From NCBI RefSeq assembly GCF_037042905.1, contig NC_087253.1, positions 20,420,501 through 20,484,500 on the forward strand: a stretch of 64,000 nucleotides of DNA, written 5' to 3'. This DNA comes from Lytechinus pictus. Its lineage: Eukaryota; Echinodermata; Echinoidea; Temnopleuroida; Toxopneustidae. Of the stretch, positions 11,590 to 22,000 are shown piece by piece (positions within the stretch are counted from its first letter, which is position 1; every line of letters starts with the position of its first letter). The position numbers and the translations under genes are program-made. The notes under the pieces were generated by a model. It saw only the letters and a list, made by a program, of their open reading frames with translations, was not told where the DNA came from and searched no databases.

Positions 11590-12630
11590 TTCACATGTAA
11601 ATAATTCAATTCCATTGGCAAGCCATCCACTGGCACAATGACCGGGTGTATACAAACATGTAAGGGTAAACTTTATATAACTACCAAAAGATAAAAAAAA
11701 CCTAATTCAAATTCAAACTGTGCACTTCGGAGCTGCCAATGTCAGTGAATGAAATTACACGAGACTCCCATATAGGGTCGAAATGCGTGTATAACTTTGG
11801 AATGCATGCAATCTCAAAGAACATATTGGGTCGAGAAAGGGCGAAAATGCATGAGTCTCTCGCTCATTCCATTATAGTTATCAGCCCTGAACGATTTATA
11901 TAATATAACGTTCAAAGAACGATAATGATTACTGTGGAGCTCCATGATGATACAGTCAGCCCCCAAGCTGAACGCAAAATGTAATGTCTGTATAACGCCG
12001 GGGTATAACGCTGGAATTACCCATATCTGTAATATTTTGTGTAGAGCTTAGAATGGCGTCATATTTTCACTCATCCTGTTTTTAAAGAGGGAATATTAAT
12101 TTCATTGCCCGTTTTTCTTTTACTGGATGCAATGCACCATCGAAATCGCATATGATGCCACACATACACCCCAAATACCAATACATAAGTCCATGCAACA
12201 CACATAAGTAACCTGTAACCTGTAAGTTGCAACTTCAACACTCCACTGGTATGACTATACAGCTACACAAAGCTCAAGGCATGGGACTACAATGAATGAT
12301 TTGTTTCTATAATGGTTATCAGCAGGGCATCGACTAGCCGATGTCCTGTTGATAACTGAAAAAGAAGCTAGCAATAAGACATCCGGTAGCTGATGATTGC
12401 TGATAGCTACCAAACAAATGCTATCCGATAACCATCGGATGACTATCCGGTGGCTATCGGATAGCATTATTTTTTATATGAGGTCTGATCATACAGAGTG
12501 ATATTATAATTTTCTCACCCGTAATTTTTTGCCTTTGGTATTAAGGAAACAATCCAGTGATATTGAAGATAATCCTATAGACAGGTCAATCAATCAGTGT
12601 GATTTCAAATCCAACACGTTTATAAAACCT
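11590..12630. other. T1 5' flank, no gene seen
   Basis: Low-copy sequence shared with copy B (52810-53845). The only structure is another cluster of inverted ATCCGATA words at 12400-12470. No supported coding frame; the 70-codon minus-strand frame around 12255-12467 lies in the repeat. Confidence 0.5.
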
Positions 12631-12632
12631 GG

Positions 12633-12810
12633 TGGGTGTTTCATAAAGCTGTTCGTAATTTAAGAGCGACTTTAAGAAGGTGAACCTTTCTTACGCGCTA
12701 AAGCATTGCCAATGAATATAATGGTGAACCGTTATTTACCACAAGAAAGGATACCAGTCGATCTTAAAGTCGCTCTTAACTTACGAGCAGCTTTATGAAA
12801 CACCCACCCG
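12633..12810. mobile_element. Short foldback MITE (GTTTCATAAAGCTG ends), copy 2
   Basis: Same family as 7588-7765. Terminal arms GGGTGTTTCATAAAGCTG and CAGCTTTATGAAACACCC enclose inverted GAGCGACTTTAAG blocks. Present at the same place in duplicate B (53845-54025), so it predates the segmental duplication. Confidence 0.8.
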
Positions 12811-12904
12811 GTATCAAACATGTCAATCAGGTTCATAATGACACGTCTATGTGTCAAACAGATATAGAAAATATATATTGAAAATGTATGTGCAGTTAAA
12901 ACTA

Positions 12905-13090
12905 ACTTACCTCTTTCTCCTCACGTCCGTAAAATGCAATTATATACGGGGTGTAGTCTAGCTCTATTGATATAGTTGGCTTCGTCAAGCCATAATATTT
13001 AGCGTACGTGTTCTGAATTGCGTGTATATTTACAGTTGCTTACGAGTTCGAGTTCAATATCAGACTATTTTTAGTGATTGGGAATTCCCA
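12905..13090 (-). promoter_or_regulatory. Candidate T1 promoter: kappaB palindrome, TATA-like motif, leader donor
   Basis: On the minus strand TGGGAATTCCCA contains the perfect kappaB-type site GGGAATTCCC (13080-13089). About 134 bp downstream is CCCCGTATATAATTG, with TATATAA at 12946-12940, and then a consensus donor AAAGAG|GTAAGTTAG (12910-12905). The same order occurs 5' of T3 and T4. The first exon would be very short if transcription starts 30 bp after the TATA motif, so the exact start is uncertain. Confidence 0.5.
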
Positions 13091-13676
13091 ACGACCTTTG
13101 ACGTGGTTTATTCACGTATACTCCAATCCAGCGGAACGATGGTTTGGTGGTAATTTTTTTTACCTGACTGCTAAAGAGCAAGGCTGATTGTAAATAAGAC
13201 ACCAGAGAACCGAAGGTTTAAGGTCCTCTCCGAGGGAATCCCAATTAAAGCACCGATTGGTAAAATGATCCCCTTCGAAACCTTCAAAGAAAACATCTAC
13301 TCCCAAAATAATGAGAATTAATCAAAAGAATGAAATATATAGATAAATAAATGAATAAATTAATTTAATAATAATAATAATTGTAATTATATTGCAAATA
13401 GCACTTGTTCGACATTGGATAATAGGATAACAATGAGTAATGATAAAGACAAAGAATATAAATTTATAATGGTTGGACTTTGGATAATAGATGATTATTT
13501 TTTCTTAATATTTTTCCCTCTCGTGTAAATCGAAATCTAAATTCAGGATGGGTACAACTCACAGGCCCTGAATTTTCATTCTAGCAACAAAAAAGGACCG
13601 ATTATCATTAATGTTTGACAATGAGACACTAATGACCATTGAAATAATTAGCCATATCCAGGTGAGGGTTCTTTCT
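13090..13676. other. Distal 5' flank of T1, no gene seen
   Basis: AT-rich sequence shared with copy B (54307-54897), with a short ATA microsatellite near 13365-13380. No coding or RNA feature supported. Confidence 0.5.
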
Positions 13677-14184
13677 TAAAGGAGAAGTCCACCACAAGAA
13701 AAAGTTGATTATATTTCATAAAATAGTTAATTGCACATCCCGGTCGGTATGCAAATGAGGGAACTGATGACATCACTCACTATTTCTTTTGTATTTTATT
13801 AAAAGAAATATAAAATATTCAGATTTTCTCCTCATTGTTCTGTGAAAAAAGTTTTATTCCTCCCTGAACATGTGGAATGATTATTGTTTAACATTTTATG
13901 GTTCAGTCAAGTTGGTCCATATTGCCAAATCTGTAAAATTGAAATATTGTATTATTCAAACAATAAAAAACAAAAGAAATAGTGAGTGACGGACATCATC
14001 GATTCTCTCATTTGCATGTGACTAAATTGTGCATTTAACTATTTTGTGAAAAATAAGAGAAAATTTAAAATGTCATAATTTTCTTATTACATCCGATTTT
14101 GATGAAATGTTCAGCATTATACTTGTCTGATTTTTCTGTATTGATTCAAATAAACATCTTTCTGAGGTGGACTTGACCTTTAAT
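13677..14184. mobile_element. TTAA-ended foldback MITE, copy 2
   Basis: Left end TTAAAGGAGAAGTCCACC, right end GGTGGACTTGACCTTTAA. The internal inverted blocks are CACTCACTATTTCTTTTGT and ACAAAAGAAATAGTGAGTG. Shared with copy B at 54898-55406. Confidence 0.85.
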
Positions 14185-14825
14185 GACTTTCGTTCAGATT
14201 CCTCTCCTTTCCTCTTTTTTACCTTCTCTCTTGTCTTTGTTCTTTTTCTTGTTCCTGTTGATCCCCACTCACAAGCCTCTTTTCTGTTTTCTGTTTTTTA
14301 TTTTCACACATTTCTCTATCAATTACCTATTATTATGACTCATTTTTCGTTCTTTCTTTCTATCTTTTTTTTTTCATCTGCTTTTTCTTCTTCTACTTCC
14401 TGTACTTTATTTTCCTTTTTCCCCTTTCCCCTTCTTTTTATTTTGCTTATTATGCTTATTCTGATATTCTCACCACCTCTTTTTTTTTTTTGTTCACCTC
14501 AATAAGTACGGGCTGACTTTCGTTCAGATTCGTTCTCTTTCCTTTCCTCTTGTTTACCTTTTCTGTTTTTTGTTCCTTTTCTCGTTACTGTTCCTCCCCA
14601 CCCACAAGCCTCTTTTTTTTCACACCTTTCTCTATCAATTACTTATTCTTATGACTCGTTTTTCGTTATTTCTTTCTTTCTTAATCTTTTTTCCTCTTTC
14701 TTCTTCTTCTTCTTCTTTTACTTCTTCTTTCTCTTCTTTCTTTATTTTCATTTCCCCCATTCTTTATTCTGCTTTTCATGCTTATCCTGATATCCCCACC
14801 CCCTCTTTCTTTTAGTTTTGCCACC
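14185..14825. repeat. Polypyrimidine (TTC/TTTC-rich) tract
   Basis: About 640 bp of C/T-rich DNA containing two related halves, both beginning TTTCGTTCAGATTC (14188 and 14518). The long open frames are Phe/Ser/Leu low-complexity translations, not genes. Copy B is at 55406-56045. Confidence 0.85.
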
Positions 14826-14964
14826 TCAATAATACGTGCTTTTAACAAGAAAGGGAAATATAAAATATATATACCCATGTATATTTATGTGTGTGTGTGG
14901 GTGCGGGGATGGTGGGGTGAGTGAGATAGTGTGTGAGTGTGGATGTATGCGTGTGAGGGTGTGT

Positions 14965-15719
14965 GGGGGCGCATACATTCGTAATTCTAAAGCTTCGTTA
15001 TTCCGAAGGTTCGGATATTCCGAAGCTTCGTAATTCCGAAGGCTCGTTAGTCCGAAAACGAAATGAGGTTCGTAATTCCGAAGGTTCGTTAGTCCGAAAA
15101 CGAAGTGAGGTTCGTAATTCCGAAGGTTCGTTCATCCGAAAACGAAATGAGGTCCCTAATTCCGAAGGTTCGTTAGTCCGAAAAGAAAACGAAATGATTA
15201 GCGAACCTTATTTCGTTTTCGGACTAACGAACCTTCGGAACAACGAACCTTATTTTGTTTTCGGATTAACGAACCTTCGGAACCGCATACATTCGTAATT
15301 CCGAAGCTTCGTTATTCCGAAGGTTCGGTTATTCCGAAGGTTCGTTATTCCGAAGTTCGTATTTCCGAAGGTTCGTTATTCCGAAGTTCGTATTTCCGAA
15401 GGTTCGTTAGTCCGAAAACGAAATGAGGTTCGTAATTCCGAAGGTTCGTTAGTCCGAAAACGAAGTGAGGTTCGTAATTCCGAAGGTTCGTTAATCCGAA
15501 AAAGAAATGAGGTTCGTAATTCCAAAGGTTCGTTAGTCCGAAAACTAAATGATTAACTAACCTTATTTCGTTTTCGGATTAACAAACCTTCGGAACAACG
15601 AACCTTATTTATTTTTCGGATTAACGAACCTTCGGAACATCGAACCTTATTTCGTTTTCGGATTATCGAACCTTCGGAATAACGAACCTTCGGAATAACG
15701 CCACAAATGTTCGGATTAA
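14965..15719. repeat. CCGAAGGTTCG palindromic minisatellite (left part)
   Basis: Imperfect units of about 40 bp built from TTCGTAATTCCGAAGG and TTAGTCCGAAAACGAAATGAG, with the array switching orientation around 15200 and again around 15300 and 15555. The inverted blocks can fold into long hairpins. The array continues beyond the retrotransposon at 24938-25160; copy B is uninterrupted (56545-57510). Confidence 0.9.
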
Positions 15720-15724
15720 CGAAC
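15720..15724. repeat. Target-site duplication CGAAC, left
   Basis: CGAAC immediately before the 5' LTR, matching 24933-24937 after the 3' LTR. The empty site in duplicate B reads TTAACGAACCCTTAAA with a single CGAAC (near 57252). Confidence 0.95.
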
Positions 15725-15825
15725 TGTGACGAGATAATAATACACGTTTAAGTCTGGAGGACAGACTAGAAAAAGGATATATCGCTATGTGAACAACGGA
15801 CTGGTGAATCTGAATCGTCATGTGT

Positions 15826-17557
15826 CCCAGGACCAAAATCCAATTGAAACCAGTTGGATTTCCAACTGGTTTCAATTGGTTTCAATTGGTTTTAACTGGT
15901 TTCAATTGGTTTTAACTGGAATTTAACAATTTCCAGTTGAAACCAATTGAAACCAGTTGGATTTCCAACTGGTTTCAATTGGTTTCAATTGGTTTTAACT
16001 GGTTTCAATTGGTTTTAACTGGAATTTAACAATTTCCAGTTGAAACCAATTGAAACCAGTTGGGCAACTGGAAATCCTAACTGGAACCAGTTGGGTAACT
16101 GGAAATGACTTCCAATTGGAAATGATTTCTAACTGGAACCAGTTGAGTAACTGGAAATCCCAACTGGAACCAGTTGGGCAACTGGAAATCCTAACTGGAA
16201 CCAGTTGGGCACCTGGAAATCCTAACTGGAACCAGTTGGGTAACTGGAAATGACTTCCAACTGGAAATGATTTCTAACTGGAACCAGTTGGGTAACTGGA
16301 AATCCTAACTGGAACCAGTTGGGTAACTGGAAATGACTTCCAATTGGAAATGATTTCTAACTGGAACCAGTTGAGTAACTGGAAATCCCAACTGGAACCA
16401 GTTGGGCAACTGGAAATCCTAACTGGAACCAGTTGGGTAACTGGAAATGACTTCCAATTGGAAATGATTTCTAACTGGAACCAGTTGAGTAACTGGAAAT
16501 CCCAACTGGAACCAGTTGGGCAACTGGAAATCCTAACTGGAACCAGTTGGGTAACTGGAAATCCTAACTTGAACCATGCAGTTGTGTAACTGGAAGTCCT
16601 AACTGGTACCAATTGGGTAACTGGAGATGACTTCTAACTGGAAAGATGGGTAACTGGAAATGAATTCTAATTGGAACCAGTTGGGTAACTGGAAATAAAA
16701 CTGGAACCAGTTGGGTAACTGGAAATGATTTCCAATTGGTTTCCAATTGGAAATTTTCCAGTTACCCAACTGGATCCAATTGAAACCAGTTAATTTGCAT
16801 AATATCTGCCAGTGTGCACAGATTAATGTTTTATGAGATCCATCATCATTAACAATGTATCTATTTAATTCTTTTCAATTTCAAGTGCCACACCTTTTAA
16901 AGATAAGTATTTAGAATACTTAGCAGTGAAAACCATGTTCATAAATGTTATAGATTATAATTAAAACAGATTAAAGGATAATTAGTACACCACTAACTGT
17001 TACCAAATTACATCAAATAAAAATACATATATTTGAAGATCTTCCATACAATATATTCATATGAAAGTCTGTATTTTATCAATGCCCTTTACATTGGTAT
17101 TAATAGACATATAACACTGCTTCTGTGTTGGCAAATGAGCAATAGTTAATGCAAATGCTAATTAATTTGTAACTAATTAAGTTCATTCCAGTTAGTTCCA
17201 ATTGGATCCAGTTGGAAACCAATTGGTTTCAACTGGTTCCAGTTGAATCCAGTTGCCTCCAATTGGTTTCAACTGGAACCAATTGAAACCAGTTGCCTCC
17301 AATTGGATTCAATTGGTTTGAATAGGGAAATTGGAACAACTGCACCAATTGCCAACTGGTTCCAGTTGCCCAATTGGTTTTAACTGGAACCAATTGGCAA
17401 CTGGTTTTCAATTGGAACCAATTGGTTTTAACTGGAACCAATTGGCAACTGGTTTTCAATTGGAACCAGTTGTTCCAATTTCCCTATTGAAACCAGTTGG
17501 CCAACTGGTTTCAATTGGTATTGCCCTAATTGGTTTAAACTGGATTTTGGTCCTGGG
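15826..17557. mobile_element. Nested insertion 1: foldback element made of AACTGGAACCAGTTGGG repeats
   Basis: 1732 bp with terminal inverted repeats CCCAGGACCAAAATCCA (left) and its complement at the right, flanked by a GT dinucleotide duplication; the intact 3' LTR lacks it. Its outer thirds (15840-16800 and 17180-17545) consist of short inverted and direct units combining CCAGTTGG and CCAATTGG cores, around a roughly 380-bp unrelated AT-rich middle (16800-17180). Frames across it are repeat translations. Probably a non-autonomous DNA transposon whose arms grew by satellite amplification. Confidence 0.8.
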
Positions 17558-17687
17558 GTACATTTTGTGAATAAACTGTTTTTAAACGATTTGACACGGC
17601 GTGGCTTGTTTGCTAATTCAGGAGTGTCTGAATGGAGAACAAGATTCAGGAGGTTTACGTTGGAGTTTGTCCAGGACAGGTAACAAT

Positions 17688-18316
17688 GAGGCTGTTCACA
17701 CCGCAAGGGGGGACCGTGGGCGGACCGTGGATCGCGCTATCGTAGCGCGATCCACGGTCCGCCCATTGGCATTCGCCGGATTCACACCGCAGTGAGATAG
17801 CGCGGTCTATCGTAGCACCCCCTTTTTTGAGAGGTCCTGTTGCCATGACGCGTGACGTCATGAGGTCAGAGCGGTCAAAGATTTCGCGCGCTATTACGAA
17901 CCCGTACTAGTTAGTTGAGAGCTCGATATCGCTGTGCCTATTATGCTAGCCGGCCTACGTTTATTTCATGGCGTTGTATACATTGTGCATGTATTTCTAA
18001 TTTGATTAATCTAGATTCTAGACTCTTGTATTTTAACTGTGTTTGTGGACGTGATCACAGGAGGATCGCAGCACGATGACTTCCGGCGTGCTATCGTAGC
18101 TCGGGTTCACACCGGCAGAGATAGCGCGATCTAGCGCGCGCTAGACCGCGCTATCTCTCGTGGACCACCCCCAAGAGGTGCTCCAGTGGCACGCCGTTTT
18201 GGCTCGCCGTGGCTCGCTGTTGGGCGGACCGAAACGACGTTGTACCTTCCACACCGCAGAGATAGCGCGATCTAGCGCGCGCTAGATCGCGCTATCTCTG
18301 CCGGTCTGAACAGGCT
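17688..18316. mobile_element. Nested insertion 2: palindrome-rich MITE
   Basis: 629 bp with inverted ends GAGGCTGTTCACACCG and CGGTCTGAACAGGCT, flanked by CAAT (17684-17687 and 18317-18320). It holds a 23-bp stem with a 3-nt loop (17717-17765), an imperfect palindrome at 18112-18158, and a perfect 46-bp palindrome at 18256-18301 built on GCGCGATCTAGCGC. No coding capacity. Confidence 0.8.
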
Positions 18317-18351
18317 CAATAAGAGCTTGTCAGGACCAGCAAATGTAACAG

Positions 18352-18369
18352 TGGGGGCTTGTCCGAGAT
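18352..18369 (+). other. Primer-binding site, tRNA-Pro type
   Basis: TGGGGGCTTGTCCGAGAT, one base after the LTR end. It matches the well-known retroviral tRNA-Pro site TGGGGGCTCGTCCGGGAT at 16 of 18 positions. The 16-bp word TAACAGTGGGGGCTTG that spans the LTR/PBS junction is repeated at 18383-18398. Confidence 0.8.
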
Positions 18370-19055
18370 TCAATCCTCCGCCTAACAGTGGGGGCTTGAT
18401 GAGAGTCGACCCAGAACTCTCGGCGTAAGTTATATCGAAGTACCGTATACCGTATAATGCTAGCGCCGGCAAAGCCAAAGTCGCATGAACGTATGTATTA
18501 TCGATGCGTGTCCGATCGTATTCAACGTGAGGATTGTCATTAGACATTTGCATGGGTGTGTGTACACGTAGATGTAATGCCAGTGTGTGGATATCGTTAT
18601 CAGTGTTGTGTATGACGCTGTGTGGTGGCGCACAAGGTTGAGTATGGCGTGCCGTTTGTCCCTTAAGCAATTCCGTGTATTTCAGTGTGTCTCGCTGTGA
18701 GATGTGTTTTGTTCACGTAGTGTTGAATGAAATTTGGGTTGATGATATTTCAACTGGTTAACCATTTTTTAAGGGTTGCTGTGTCGGTTAATGGAAACTG
18801 ACAGTGTCGACTGGAGTCAAGTTGACAGTGTGGTTGGAAAAATTTTCAACTGGGGTGACCGAGTCAGGTTACCGTTTCTGTAGGTTGAGGTCATATCTAC
18901 AGGGTCAGCCAGGTCAGGTTGACATTTTCTTCTGTGGTTGATATAATTTTCAACTGTGATAACCATATTGGTTATTGTCTTGGCTAAGAATTAAAGGTTT
19001 TCTTTAGCTGTTTCTAGTCTTTTCAGCGTTAAAGATTAGGGGTCTTTTGTTGACC
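18370..19055 (+). other. Retrotransposon leader (untranslated)
   Basis: About 690 bp between the primer-binding site and gag-pol. No supported frame on the plus strand. Expected to hold the packaging signal and internal leader by analogy with other LTR elements. Confidence 0.6.
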
Positions 19056-22000
19056 ATGGCGGAATTTTCTTTGGACGATTTCGTTGATTCTCCCAGTGTT
19101 GAGAAGTTGCTGGTTCTGAAGAAGGTTCATCTCTTGGAGATTGCTCATCATTACCAGGTTGCTGAGGTAAGGACTACTTGGCGTAAATTAGAAATTCTAA
19201 AAGCTGTAATTCAGTGGTTAGTGAAAGAAGAAGACGTTCTGCCACTTGAAGCTTTATCTAAGGTTCCGATTGAGTCTGTAAATGTGGACTTGACAGAGCA
19301 ATTACGTTTAAAGGAGTTGGAATTAGAGATAGCGAAAGTTGAACTTGAACGAGAACAAGTAGTTTTGAGAAGGGAGCATGAGAATGCTAGAGAAAGAGAA
19401 GAAATTAGGCAAGTAAAGTCTGATTTTGATGTTGCGAAACATGTTCGAATGGTTCCCGTTTTTCAGGAGGGGGAGGAGATAGAGAAATATTTCCTTCACT
19501 TTGAAAAGGTAGCTGTTAGTTTGAGTTGGCCACAAGAAAAATGGTCACACTTGTTACAATCTCAGTTGAAGGGTAAAGCTCGAGATGCTTATTCAGCTTT
19601 GTCAGTTGATGATGCGGGTCGTTATGACGTTGTTAAAGCAGCAGTGTTGCGTGCTTATGAGCTTGTACCGGAGGCGTACCGTCAACAATTTCGGAAAACA
19701 CGCAAAGATGAGACCGAAACTCATCTTGAGTTTGCTAGGCGCAAACAACAGTTGTTTGATAGATGGAGTTCGTCACTCCATGCAGATAGCTTTGATAAGC
19801 TTAGAGAAATAATTCTTCTCGAAGAGTTTAAGCGTAGTGTGCATTTCGATGTTAGGTTGCATCTTGAAGAGCAGCAAATAGGAACGCTTAATGAAGCAGC
19901 GAAGCTTGCAGATGATTATGCGCTAACGCACAAAATCACAAACAAAAAATCAGATGAGACAAACAAATCTGGAAAGTGGAAAAACAAAAACAAAAATGGT
20001 GCTTCAGCACACAACAAGAAAGAAGTAAAATCACAATCTAAAGATGACGAGCAAGAAAAGAAATGCTATGCATGTCACAAGGTTGGTCATTTTAAAGCAA
20101 AGTGTCCTACACTTAAAGGAAAAACAAGTGAATCAAGTAATGCACATCCAAATGCATTTGTGAAAAATTTGCAAAGTTCAGAGAGTAGGATTGAGCCAGT
20201 TAACTTAGAGAAATTGAAAAAGCAATATGAACCGTTTGTTTCTGTAGGATATGTTTCCCTAGCTGGTAGTGTCGAAGCAAGAAAAGTGAAAGTGTTGCGT
20301 GATACTGGTTCTTCTCAGTCTTTGATCTTGGAGAGTGTGTTGCCTTTTGGTGAGAAATCTTGTGTTGGAGCTAGTGTTTTGCTCCAAGGAATAGGAGATG
20401 GCTTTGTAAAAGCACCCCTTCATGTGGTAGACTTGAAATCAGACCTTGTTTCTGGTAGTGTGAAAATAGCTGTGAGACCATCACTTCCGATGGCAGATGT
20501 TTCCATCATTTTAGGGAATGATCTTGCTGGTGATAAAGTTGTGCCATGTCCAGTTGTGAGTGCTATTCCGTGTGAGAGTAGTAAAACAGAGCAGTTGGTT
20601 GCAGAATTTCCTACTGTGTTTCCGTCTTGTGCTGTAACTCGTTCGATGGCAAAGAAAGTAGAATCTGAATCGAAGTCTAGTGAGATAGATGAGGTTAACT
20701 TGGGAGATTCTTTCTTTTGTCGTTTGATTGATGATGAATGTGAATCAAATGTGAATGAGGGTGCAGGAGAAACTCAAAGTACAGAAGAGAAAAGTAAATG
20801 TGAACCAATGCCGATAAGTAAGAGTAAGTTGTTGGAGGAACAACAAAAAGATCCTCAGTTAGTATCCATGTTTGAGAGAGCGATCTCTGAGGAGGAGGCA
20901 TTGACCGTGCCTGTTTGTTATTATACGAAGTCAGGTGTTTTGATGAGAAAGTGGAGGCCGATAGATGTTCCTGCTGATGAAGTTTGGAAAGAGGTTCACC
21001 AGATTGTAGTTCCTTCTACTTATAGGCCGGAAATACTTAGTCTTGCTCATGAAGCACCACTTGCAGGTCACTTGGGAGTCTATAAGACTCGGGAGAAAAT
21101 CCTTTCTCATTTCTTTTGGCCGGGTTTACAAAAGGATGTTGCAAACTATTGCAGAAGTTGTCATGTATGTCAGGTAGTAGGTAAACCGAATCAGAAAATA
21201 CCAGTCGCGCCATTAAAACCAGTGCCAGCGTTCGATGAACCGTTTGCAAGAATTATCATAGATTGCGTAGGTCCGCTTCCGAGGACAAAAGCGGGTAATG
21301 AATTCCTGTTTACCATTATGTGCGCAAGTACCAGGTATGTCGAAGCGATTCCACTTAGACGTATCACCGCAAACAATGTGAGCAAGGCGCTGATCAAGTT
21401 TTTCACGACTGTAGGATTACCGCGTACCGTTCAGTCTGATCAAGGATCAAACTTTATGTCGAAAGTCTTTAAGCAAGTGCTAGGGCAGTTAGGGATTGAA
21501 CATGTAGTTTCTAGTGCATACCATCCTGAATCGCAAGGAGCACTTGAGAGATGTCATCAGACACTTAAGAACATGCTCAAATCATATTGTTTGGAGACAG
21601 AGAAACAATGGGATGAGGGAATTCCATTGTTGCTATTTGCTTTGAGAGAATCTGTTCAAGAATCTATTGGTTTCAGCCCATTTCAGCTCGTGTATGGACA
21701 TGAAGTCCGTGGACCCCTCAGGTTGTTGAGTGAAAGGTTGTTGTCAGATGAGGAAGATGTGAATATGTTGGACTATGTATCGTCTTTCCGTGAGAGATTG
21801 CATCGTGCTTGTGAAGTTGCTAGGAAGAATTTGTCTGATTCTCAGGAGAAAATGAAGTCTTGGTATGACAAGAAGTCCATGGAAAGGAATTTCAAGGCAG
21901 GTGATGAAGTTTTGGTTTTGTTACCAGTAGTTGGTAATGCTTTGCAGGCTAGATTTTCTGGACCGTATACCATTATGAAGAAAGTTGGTGATGTTGACTA

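Larger units (their letters stand above)
15725..18350 (+). repeat. 5' LTR split by two nested insertions
   Basis: The LTR is in three pieces: 15725-15825, 17560-17687 and 18321-18350. They add up to 259 bp, exactly the 3' LTR length, once the GT and CAAT duplications of the nested insertions are counted once. Differences from the 3' LTR are about three substitutions (for example TTGTGAATAA against TTGTAAATAA). Confidence 0.93.

Noticed and set aside
16050-16746. Frames of 60-112 codons in both directions, and a superficial CRISPR-like repeat pattern
   Set aside because: Contiguous satellite units without unique spacers, inside a eukaryotic foldback element.
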